A model generated the notes under the pieces. It did not search any database, had not been told where the DNA came from, and saw only the letters and a program-made list of their open reading frames with translations. Shown piece after piece: positions 54,302 to 64,000 of a stretch of DNA of 64,000 nucleotides (positions are counted from its first letter, which is position 1; each line of letters starts with the position of its first letter). Position numbers and translations under genes: made by a program. Source of the stretch: Mesocentrotus franciscanus (Eukaryota; Echinodermata; Echinoidea; Camarodonta; Strongylocentrotidae); contig CP137668.1 of the NCBI GenBank assembly GCA_037976565.1, positions 19,179,714 through 19,243,713 of the forward strand, written 5' to 3'.

Positions 54302-54821
54302 CAGTGGCGGATCACGTACCCCCGGCCAAATCTGGCACATCATTGTGCCATTCGACGTAGGCCAGCCGTCTATTAATTTGTACTCCCCTGTGGCTAATTT
54401 AAATTTACAAAGGCACCCCGAAATCTGATAAACCTCTTTTATCGTTTGTCAGACCCGGGTTTTTTTTTGGGGGGGGGGGTTTTGTCAAATAGTTTTCAGA
54501 TTCATACTTTAAATCCACTAATACATTTTTAGGCTAATGCAATCCATATAAATGTACATCACAACGAATATCAATGATATATCACTACCCAAATTTACGC
54601 ATATTCTGGAACATCCAGCAAAATATCTATAGTGATATATTACTCTGATAAACCCCTTTTTTGTTTACTTGTCAGAGTTTTTCCCCCTCTCTTTTTATTC
54701 TTCCGGAAAGGGCATCCCAAAGATCTGATGTGCTTTATTAAAGTGGAAGGGGGAGGGGGGCTTGTCAACGAATGTTCAGGTTCATGCTCCCACCCTCAAT
54801 GAGATTCCTGGATCCGCCACA
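54302..54821. mobile_element. GGCGGATC-ended element, 520 bp
   Basis: Left cagtggcggatcacg, right attcctggatccgccac. Contains two diverged copies of 'gataaaccyctttt...gtcagasyc' text. Non-coding. Confidence 0.65.
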
Positions 54822-55263
54822 TACATACAAGTACACATAAATAAAAACTCTACACGAAGCGAATGTATGATATTAAAGCCAGCACATTGTCGCCGACAGT
54901 ATTAACTATTCATCCTGTTCGATCTCCTTATTGTGTTGCCCTAACTAAATGACCTGGTATGTCATGATAGATATCCACATGTAAAAATACATTTTTAGGC
55001 TAAAGCAATGCAAATAAATGTACATTGCAACGAATGTCAATGATATTACTACCCAAATCTACGCATAAATTCTGGAAAATCAGCTAAATAGGTTAGGAAG
55101 TTAATTTTACTCTATTGTAAACCAGATCAGAAATGAAAACCGTATGCGATTGGTCAACCAAAATGTAGGAATCAGCTGTCAGAAGGAAAAATGTTATGCA
55201 CGTATTAATTAAGCAATACAATTTCAGCATATACTAGGCGCCTACCTACCATTAGGCCTAACA

Positions 55264-55748
55264 AAAAAGATGTTGTATTGCACTTTAGGTGCCAAAACAT
55301 GGGTCGGTCGGTCGGAGTTTTTTTTTTTTTTTAATTTATTTTATTTTATAGTGCCTTCAAAATGTGTCATGAATAAAAGGATGTGAGCCTTTCCGTAGAA
55401 AACTCTAAACAGCGACCGTCGCCCAAAAAAGTCAAAACGGGAACGTTGCCAAAATCTCCCTGGTTTCTAGCTGGTACAGTGCATGGTATATACACGTACA
55501 CGAGGCCGGGGTCTACTTGCATGTTTACGCTAGCAGGATTTTGAAAATTGGGCAGAAGACGAGTGAGAATTTGGGAATAATTTTATGATTTTATGCATTT
55601 ATATCCCATTTAAACAAAGAAAATACATACTTTTTTATTCATTAAAAAAAATATTTAAAAAACGGTTAAACAAAAACTTTAAAAAAAGCCGACCGTAGAT
55701 TTTCAGATTTTTGGGTCGGTCGCAAAGGGCAATACAACATCTTTTTTT
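55264..55748. mobile_element. TIR element, AAAAAGATGTTGTATTGC ends
   Basis: Left AAAAAAGATGTTGTATTGC and right GCAATACAACATCTTTTTTT are inverted. Each is followed inward by a 'gggtcggtcg' motif in matching inverted position (ggtcggtcggtcgg / ggtcggtcgc is direct, so the interior symmetry is partial). About 485 bp, no ORF. Confidence 0.72.
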
Positions 55749-55928
55749 TAAGACCAGTTCGTAGTTAGCACATGGTACAAATGACCCCAAATATCCACAG
55801 ATCTTTTACTCATGGAGAAGTCCCACTCTGTGTATTTTAGAATAATTAATGCCAAAGTCACGTGCTCTATGAATAGCTTTTGTTTGCCCTCTTGTATCAT
55901 AATATGTACCGTCGGTGCACAAATGAAT

Positions 55929-58379
55929 TAGGGACTTTTCGATTTGCACGACGAGAACGTGGACTGCTACGTGGCATCCTTTTAAAGTTGATACTTATAG
56001 GAACTAAAATCGAATAAATATAGTTTATTTTATAATTGAATGAGTTATTAAAGCAATTTATGCAGCTAACATGCCATGAAAGTGTGCAGTTTTGTGTTTT
56101 ATGAAAATCAAATTTCATTAAATTGACTCTATCCTGACCTACGAAATCGCCCAAGGGAAAGTGGCTTTGTGAGTGACGTCAGAGCCGGGATATGCTCCAC
56201 GCAGCTATAGAGACTAACTGCGATCTACACACAAATGTTCATAGAGTGGATGTCAGTTAATTCTCTCAAAACGATTGAAATATTGCCTGAATGGTCAATA
56301 TCCGACATACAGTTGTCCTGAAACATATCCTAATGTCAATATTTATGTCATTATTGGCATTGAAAAAGTGACAATATCCGTAAAATAACTGTTTACAACT
56401 CAACTTTTTCAGCGGCTTTTTAATTAGCTTGCCAGCTGAGCTGTATGTACACGGAGATAGTATGAAAAATCAACCTAGCTGTGTTTCAAAACAAAATTAC
56501 CTATAGTAGAATCATGTTCCGAGGTGGAAGTTCCTTTGACTTAACAATGAATAATGCTTCTTCTCCATTTTCCTTTTATCGATAACTATAATTACATAGA
56601 ATAGTGTATTTCTCGCTGTTTTGTTTTGGTTTGGTTTCGTAAGGGTTTCTTCTATCGCGACTGAAATGCAAGCGTATAGTACCGTGTGTGTGCGGTGTGC
56701 AGTGCAGTCACGTTTACGTGTGTTTTGATGTGCGCGCAGGTAATGTAAATCCGCCAGTGATACTAAATTCAATCAGCGATCAGCCGTGTAGTTACTACTC
56801 GCAGATGAATCGTAACAACAGCAAAATCGCCTCGATTTTTTCCAGCTAATCTAGCCATGATACGATCGACTAAATGATATATTCTTCGATTTGTTTGAAT
56901 TTTATTTTATTCATAATAATGATTAAATCAATACTAACTGTTTTTGTCCATATAGTGGAAGAGGTGAAGTCTCTGACTGATATGTCAAAGTGAAACTACA
57001 TGGTGGTAAAAATCGCCGGCACCCAAATCCCCATATAATCATGCAGGCTTGCTGTACAACAAAGCCGAGGACACAGCCATAGTTTCACCTTCTTTTTCCC
57101 CATTTTTCAACGTTTTTATTTCACATATAATACATTTCTTAGAATATCAAGTTGAAATATTAATGAGAAGTAACTTACTAACGATGTTGTATTATAATTT
57201 ATTCTATAGTAAGGGTAAAATAACACATAATTTGAAGCTGTGTTTGCAGCCTTATAATGTTATACATGCATAATACTAGATATCCGGAAATGGCACACTA
57301 GCCACGCCTCCCTTTTCCTACGTCACAGCTGAAGGCCGTTTCGGATGACAATAGGGCAAATTTGTCCCAGAGAATAGGGTGATTGTTTCCACCCTAATTT
57401 CGCTTTTTCAGAAGTGTTTTATTGTTTGAATGTCATCCAAGCTCATTGTATGGCTTATAAGCTTTCTGTAGATATGAATATCTTCATATTTAGGGCTCTT
57501 CTATGAATATCAACTTTAAGGCAATGTGACGTCCTTTTAAGGCACTAGCTGCCGGGCACTGAGCAAAATAGGCGACAAATTTACATATACTTGTCCAGAT
57601 ATTCATTACGAAAATGTCTGATTAGGCCGATTAGTTTAGATTTTTGATAGATAAATGGGGGAAGTGGAAGTCCAGAGAAGACTTAGATCAGTCCGGTTCG
57701 CGATTCACAGCTAGCTCAAGCGCCGGGCCGGCTGGCTGTGATATGCTGGCAAGCAAGCTGCGCTATGCAGGCAGGTTGTACGTACGTACGTACGCATAGA
57801 TACTGCACAGACGGGCCTACGCTATATACGGTATACCTGAACGTGAACGCTACATCGACGTATTTGGGAGTTACACCTGTATAAAATTGATTAGACTTAG
57901 AGCTAAGATTAAGAACCAAAGGTACTTCCTTCTTCTATCTCCTCAAAACTCAAATCAAGTATGTTTTCGTCCATATCGATATTTCCAGGGTGACTTTGAT
58001 GAAGGTAAACAACGTTGGGTATGAATGGGTATGGTACTCAATAGTCAATGCAATGTAAATTGCACGCAAACTGCATCGCGCACCGTCGCCAATCATTTCA
58101 GCTGAGCGGCCCAATGTACTCATTGTTCATTTTGCTACGTCACGGGGTCTCGAGTGGGGTGATATTTCGTCAAGTTTAATCAACTTTTATAATTTTCGCA
58201 CGAATTTACAAGTTACACAAATGTGATAGTTTTACTCAGTGTAATATTACGATTGCAATGATACCAAATTCAGTCAATTTCAAAATCAATGAACCTTCTC
58301 TTTAAAAGGACGTCACATTGCTATAAAAGGATGTCCACGGAGCTAGCTCACGTTCTCGTCGTGCAAATCTAAAAGTCCC
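55929..58379. mobile_element. AGGGACTTTT foldback MITE, expanded by insertions
   Basis: Ends tagggacttttcgatttgcacg (55929) and gtgcaaatctaaaagtccc (58379) match the compact 165-180 bp family members at 21680-21842 and 58493-58670. The 2.45-kb length arises from an insert at 55986-57515 and a second insert ending at 58300. Family-specific text (gtgacgtccttttaaggcac) lies between them at 57525-57545. Confidence 0.8.
55982..57519. mobile_element. 1.53-kb TTAA element nested in a MITE
   Basis: The host MITE text catccttTTAAggcaatgtgacg is split into catcct-t-TTAA (55982-55985) and TTAA-ggcaatgtg (57516-57519). Element ends AGTTGATACTTATAGG and (inverted) AGTTGATATTCATAGA. No long ORF; includes an LTR-free AT-rich interior. 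Confidence 0.85.
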
Positions 58380-58492
58380 CAATGATTACATCACATGAGC
58401 ACATATTCATCTCGGTGGGTTTTACAATTTTATCACAAATGACCTTTATCGGCTTATGCGCAGACTGTATCAACGAAATGGTCTATTATTAG

Positions 58493-58670
58493 GGACTTTT
58501 AGATTTGCACGACGAGAACGTGGACTGCTACGTGGACATCTTTAAGCATGTGACGTCCTTTTAAGGCACACTGCCGTGCACTGCCAGTGCCTTAAAAGGA
58601 CGTCACATTGCCTTAAAAGGATGTCCACGTAGCAGTCTACCTTCTCGTCGTGCAAATCTAAAAGTCCCTA
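58493..58670. mobile_element. Compact AGGGACTTTT foldback MITE
   Basis: AGGGACTTTTAGATTTGC...gaacgtggactgctacgtgg at the left pairs almost throughout with the right arm; inner gtccttttaaggcac / gtgccttaaaaggac also pairs. 178 bp hairpin; the intact empty-site reference for 55929-58379. Confidence 0.85.
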
Positions 58671-61437
58671 TTGTGAATATAACGACGACATCGTATGAAG
58701 CAGCTAGCCCATTCGTTAGAGCATGGACCTATTAAGGATGGACATTCGACGTGATTCTTTCTTTGATCCAATGAGATTCACCGCCTTCTGATTATGTGCA
58801 TCTAAATGAGAACATTCAGCTGTTTTAACAATAACGACTGCGTATTAAAGCATTTTCGGTCATTGACAATGGAGCAGTTTTCCTCTCTTGGGTTTGGTTT
58901 TGATGGTGTGCTCTGTAATAAAAACATTACCAATGGGGAGCAGCAAAGTTGAAAAGCAGACGATTTTGGTGATAGGAAATTTGTTATTATTGATTCGCAC
59001 ACTTTCGCACACACCAATGACCTTATAAAACAATTAGAAAGCCATGATCTGTATAAGCCCTGTGCGTTGTCACGCTGGAATATTATGAGGAAATTAGGGG
59101 AAACGGGATTTTAAATCACAAACAATCCAAATATAACCTCGTGCTGGTAATATCAACATGTATTTCAAAATAAAACACAGTACACGGATCAACAATTTCC
59201 GATTATAAACCAGAGCTGCACATCGATTTCCCATGATTTAAGCGATTTATTATCTTCTGCGCATGCAGGTAGGTTTCATAACATGTGTAAAATCACTATC
59301 TTGATTCTGTCCCGGCTTATTGGCGGTGACCCTCATGAGATCAAAGTGAAGAAACATGTACGGAATGTTATTGAGACGACATTGATAGAGACAATCACAA
59401 TGAATTCATTAACAAAACGACGAATGTCCATCCGTAATAGGTCCATGGTTAGAGACACGTAGGCCTACCTGTTATGATTACTATCATATCACTTGCCCAC
59501 ATAACAACACAGGTGGCGAATGTGGTACTTTGACAACACCAGATGTTTTATTCTCTTGAAAATGCTACACACTGAATGAAAATCGGCTTCTAATTTTATA
59601 AAAACAAGGATTCATGCGAAGCCTCAGATCTGCAGAAGCAGTGTTTTGACTATGAAGCGTGCCTAGTGACGTGTATGGCAAGCCAAATGACCAATATTTT
59701 GGAACACGCATGGAGATTATCGACGATAACTCTAAGTTATGTCGAGCGTCTGTTTGCTAATGTTAGCTTTGCTTCCAAATCATAATGAATCTAGGACAGT
59801 CTGGAATATAGACCCATATTCCATCCACTCTCTGTCACTTTACCAGTATATTCCCAAAAGATGAGATTATATTTTTTATACTAATAGTGGTGGCAAATAC
59901 TTTGGCTAAAATAGTGGTCATTCTCTGCAAGATAACAACTGAACTCAGCATGCTGTAGTTAGTAGCAACTGGAAAATTAGAACATATCTGCAAAGCATCA
60001 TCGAACAATTTGATATCTATCAATCTATTTACTTTTGGATGAATAATTCGCTAAACATTATGTGGACAGAGAAACAGGGTTAATTATCATAAACAAAAAA
60101 TGTGTTGATTATTATGGTTAATTTATCAAACATACATGTAGTTTCACCGTAATATTTATCGATACGAGTAGGATCATTACCATGTAGGTTTTCACTCTTC
60201 TGACGAGCCTTCGGTTTCGATCCCACTACACCCAACTGCTGAATATTGTTTTTCCCGCTACAATTTTGCACAACATGGAAATAGCCATATTATTTAATTG
60301 ATAAAAGAAAGCTCAGTGCACAGCTGGAACCTTATGTTAATATCCAGGCTAGGGGAAGAAAGTGCCCACATGGAATTACAGAACAGGGGAGGGGGACATG
60401 AGGCGGGTAAAGAAAGGCATTATAGAGGAAACGAGAGAAAATAACAAAACAACCCCGGGTTAAAATGAAACAGATTTGTTTCATTCGATTAAAAATGAAA
60501 CAAATATTGCAAAAGCTGCATTGTGTGAAAGAAGAAGGAAAGAAAATGAGAAACATGTTTTTGAAACTGTGAAAGAATTGGACAGATAATTAGAAAGATA
60601 TCTGATGAAATCACTCGGTATATGTGAATCTGAAATTGAAATATCGGTCATTCTGTGTCCCTAAAGACTGTGGCGCTGTAAGATATAATAATTTGTGGTG
60701 CAGTCAAATATCATGAAACTCCTTTTCTCTAATATTATTCCTGGAGCTGTACAGATACGTTACACCTTCCACTGAAAACAAAATTATTGCTCACTAAAAA
60801 AGAAGGAGCAAATTAAGAGAGTTGTCCTACAGTAAATCACAATGATATTTCGAAATCGCAGTGATATTCGAAATCACAGTAATATTTTCGAAATCACTAG
60901 TTTGAGATTTCTCAACTCCCCAAAGTGAAGAAAAATCTTCAAGCTTTCATCCCCCTATCGTTTGTTTCTTCTGCTCCCTTGAAGCTTTTTTTTTAATTTT
61001 ATTGACATTCTCTTAAATATTAGAAAACATTCTAACTGGTAATGTAATAAATGATTTGCCATTGGCCACTGGCCACTGGTTTGCTAAAAATATGCCCTAA
61101 AGTATATCTGGCCGGAATACGTCTTTGATTAAAAACCTAATAATTTTCTTAAAATAGTTTGCTGAAGAGACTCAGAATTGGACAATATACTTACAACACT
61201 ATACTATTACTATCCCATACTTTACAATATTATACTGTGACACGAGATTGGATATTCTTGCGTTGATTTCTCGGATTTATAATAAAGAAGAATAGGAATT
61301 TACCAGTTTTGTGTGGATGGGTGTAGGGGGAGGGGGGTTTTCTGCGATGCGATGCGTTCATGCATGAAGTGGCCTATTGTTGCTATGTCAGTTGAAGGCA
61401 AGGTTCGCGCCACGTAGGCAGAGCGCTATAAGTCTGT
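58671..61437. other. Intergenic, no gene seen
   Basis: AT-rich DNA; short frames without recognisable domains. A small iteration of 'gaaatcacagtgatatt' occurs at 60836-60890. Confidence 0.5.
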
Positions 61438-62469
61438 GAGGCTGTTCACACCGCAAGGGGGGACCGTGGGCGGACCGTGGATCGCGCTATCGTAGCGCGA
61501 CCCACGGTCCGCCCATTGGCATTCGCCGGATTCACACCGCAGTGAGATAGCGCGGTCTATCGTAGCACCCCTTTTGAGGGTCCTGTTGCCATGACGCGTG
61601 ACGTCATGAGGTCAGAGCGGTCAAAGATTTCGCGCGCTATTACGAACCCGTAGTTGAGAGCTCGACACTATGAACATGACGGACAAAGAAAGAGGACAAA
61701 ATATACAGTTCCTCATTCTACCCTCAACAATTGCTGTGGTCGACAAAGGAACATCCTTCAATGCTATTGTGTAAAAATGTGTAGAACAGGTGTCACATGC
61801 ATATTCACCTGTTCTACTTATTTTTTACATAATAGCAGTGAAGGGATGTTCCTTTGTCGACCACAGCAATTTTTGAGGGTAGAATGAGGAACTGTATATT
61901 TTGTCCTCTTTCTTTGTCCGTCATGTTCATAGTGCGATATCGCTGTACCTATATGCTAGCCGGCCTACGTTTATTTCATGGCGTTGTAGTTACATTGTGC
62001 ATGTATTTCTTTGATTTAACTAGACTCTGAGGCTGTTCACACCGGCAAAGATAGCGCGGTCTAGCGCGCGCTAGACCGCGCTATCTCTGCGGTGTGGAAG
62101 GTACAACGTCGTTTCGGTCCGCCCAACAGCGAGCCACGGCGAGCCAAAACGGCGTGCCACTGGACCACCTCTTGGGGGTAGTCCACGAGAGATAGCGCGG
62201 TCTAGCGCGCTAGACCGCGCTATCTCTGCCGGTGTAAACCCGATCTACGATAGCACGCCGGGAGTCATCGTTCTACACGCGGGGAATTTTATACTCTGAC
62301 GTCACGCGTCATGGCAACAGGACCTCTCACAAAAGGGGGTGCTACGATAGACCGCGCTATCTCACTGTGGTGTGAATCCGGCGAATGCCAATGGGCGGAC
62401 CGTGGGTCGCGCTACGATAGCGCGATCCACGGTCCGCCCACGGTCCCCCCTTGCGGTGTGAACAGCCTC
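61438..62469. mobile_element. Foldback element A, GAGGCTGTTCACACCGC ends
   Basis: Left arm 61438-61608 and right arm 62298-62469 are near-identical inverted copies (about 170 bp: ccgcaaggggggaccgtggg..., gtgagatagcgcggtctatcg, gttgccatgacgcgtgacgtca). Each arm contains its own palindrome (tcgcgctatcgtagcgcga). No coding capacity is seen. Confidence 0.85.
61666..61934. repeat. 269-bp palindrome inside element A
   Basis: Arms of about 130 bp (cactatgaacatgacgg ... gaacaggtg / cacctgttc ... atgttcatagtg) are nearly identical inverted copies around a short centre (tcacatgcatatt). It could form a large hairpin. Confidence 0.9.
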
Positions 62470-63046
62470 TCTTGTATTTTAATCAGACAGATAAATGTTC
62501 AAATTAAAAATCGAGGCCCTCGGGTTGTAGCAAACATGTTTTGCAATGTATGGGACCGAGCCCTTCGTTATTCTTTCTGGTGATAATTTCCCCCCTATAG
62601 ATTCTACACCATATCTGCTAACCCACGAAAAACAGCGTAAAAAGTACGTTTAGTAAAGTCAGGTCCCACATTACTTACTATATTTCTATTTTCACGATGT
62701 TCCGACGCGTTTTACTCCATAAAATTAGGAGTGTTGAGTTGTACCGATTCAGATTCAGATCGCAACAAAATAGAATGAGTATAAAATTTCCCGCGTGTAG
62801 AACGATGACTTCCGGCGTGCTATCGTAGCTCGGGTTCACACCGGCAGAGATAGTGCGGTCTAGCGCACGCTAGACCGCGCTATCTCTCGTCGACCACCCC
62901 CAAGAGGTGGTCCAGTGGCACGCCGTTTTGGCTCGCCGTGGCTCGCTGTTGGGCGGACCGAAACGACGCTGTACCTTCCACACCGCAGAGATAGCGCGGT
63001 CTAGCGCGCGCTAGACCGCGCTATCTCTGCCGGTGTGAACAGCCTC
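62029..63046. mobile_element. Foldback element B, interleaved with A
   Basis: Left arm 62029-62295 and right arm 62780-63046 are inverted copies of about 267 bp with roughly a dozen differences. Both begin with GAGGCTGTTCACACCGG and each holds two 36-42 bp GC palindromes built on gatagcgcggtctagcgc. Its left arm lies inside element A and its right arm outside it. Confidence 0.85.
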
Positions 63047-63360
63047 TGTGTGGGGTAAGGACTGAGTGAGAGGAGTGAGCTAGTATACAGGGCGTGGTTT
63101 GAGCTATGGTGAATAAGTGTCAGGCTAAGGGATATTTTGTGCTTAGAAATTCCCCGGTGGGGTCACTCAATAGCGAGCTTTCGATTTAGGCACCCGACGT
63201 GGGCTACGACGCGTGACGTCATATTTATCAACTGCGCATGTGCGAGCTTCTGGGCCCACGTTCCCTTCCAAATCACTCGACGGGAGTCGGGGGCAATTTC
63301 CGTGAATCCCCGTCGTCGTGAAAACGGCAACGTGGGTGCAGTTTCCTCGGTATCCCTGTT

Positions 63361-64000
63361 GTTATCATTCTATCATTTTTTCTTTCTGTCTTAATTTCCT
63401 TATGTTTTTCTTTGTTTCTTCCTTCTATCACCTTCTCTAATGTTATTCTATGTTTTTTATCATTCTATCACTTTCTCTTTCTGTCTTTCCTTATGTTTTT
63501 CTTTGTTTCTTCCTTCTATCACTTTCTCTTACGTTATTCTTTATTTTTATCATTCTATCACTTTCTCTTTCTGTCTTTCCTTATGTTATTCTTTGTTTCT
63601 TCCTTCTATCACCTTCTCTTATGTTATTCTTTATTTTTTTTATCATTCTATCCATTTCTCTTTCTGTCTTTCCTTATGTTTTTCTTTGTTTCTTCCTTCT
63701 ATCACTTTCTCTTATGTTATTCTTTATTTTTTATCATTCTATCACTTTCTCTTATGTTAGTCTTTGTTTTTATCATTCTATCACATTCTCTTTCCTTATG
63801 TTATTCTTTGTTTCTTCCTTCTATCACCTTCTCTAATGTTATTCTATGTTTTTATCATTCTATCACTTTCTCTTTCTGTCTTTCCTTATGTTATTCTTTG
63901 TTTCTTCCTTCTATCACCTTCTCTTATGTTATTCTTTATTTTTTATCATTCTATCACTTTCTCTTTCTGTCTTTCCTTATGTTATTCTTTGTTTCTTCCT
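63361..64000. repeat. Minisatellite, unit about 92 bp, runs off the end
   Basis: Pyrimidine-rich unit: tatcattctatcactttctctttctgtctttccttatgttattctttgtttcttccttctatcaccttctct... recurs at about 63458, 63550, 63643, 63735, 63853 and 63946, with a shortened unit at 63771. Internally bipartite (two related half-units of about 45 bp). Frames through it are Ser/Leu/Phe artefacts. Confidence 0.93.

Noticed and set aside
62311..62583. 90-codon ORF in the GC-rich region
   Set aside because: Produced by the foldback arms; no motif, and the reading depends on palindromic sequence.
63440..63836. Two overlapping 106-128 codon ORFs
   Set aside because: Both are read through the pyrimidine-rich minisatellite.

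Overview
The window is animal nuclear DNA: split genes with GT-AG introns, AT-rich introns and dense non-autonomous transposons. A 14-3-3-type cyclin Y gene, an SRCR/CUB/WSC/Sushi receptor, an Ngaro-like retroelement carrying an SGNH hydrolase, tRNA-derived SINEs and the 'GGCGGATCCAGG' repeat ends together suggest a marine invertebrate deuterostome, most likely an echinoderm. That assignment is inference, and I cannot name the species. Coordinates of exons come from reading splice signals and keeping codon phase.

Layout. (1) 69-15822, + strand: seven downstream exons of cyclin Y (CCNY), open at the 5' side because the N-terminal exons lie outside the window. Its introns hold a degenerate copy of its own second visible exon (1400-1508), a foldback MITE (813-959), a (GGA)n/(GAA)n microsatellite (2659-3000), an exact tandem pair of a 379-bp TTAA element (3722-4483), and a decayed YR retrotransposon on the minus strand (7130-11911: gag, RT, RNase H, tyrosine recombinase, SGNH hydrolase). 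(2) 15823-27816: CCNY 3' side and intergenic DNA with a SINE, TTAA elements, a long-TIR foldback with a 10-bp target duplication nested in another element, and several direct duplications. (3) 27817-47989 (leader perhaps to about 52600), minus strand: a single-pass receptor of about 850 residues read as signal peptide-CUB-SRCR-WSC-Sushi-Ser/Thr stalk-TM-tyrosine-rich cytoplasmic tail. Every extracellular exon is bounded by phase-1 introns. Its introns contain a 639-bp GC-rich TIR element, SINE, microsatellites, and a roughly 3.9-kb TIR-bounded element that carries a satellite of about 100 bp. (4) 52600-64000: no gene recognised; nested MITEs, a set of interleaved foldback elements with large hairpins (61438-63046), and a pyrimidine-rich minisatellite of about 92 bp that runs off the window end.

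The two genes have no evident functional link. CCNY is an intracellular membrane-anchored cyclin that activates CDK14/CDK16. The receptor looks like an immune or adhesion-type surface protein with phosphotyrosine and SH3 docking motifs.

The strongest structural story is transposon archaeology. At least seven loci carry short inverted ends abutting TTAA. For two of them the window itself supplies the empty site: a satellite monomer for one, an intact foldback MITE for the other. A third insertion, the satellite-carrying element, can be read against a paralogous tandem copy of its own host sequence.
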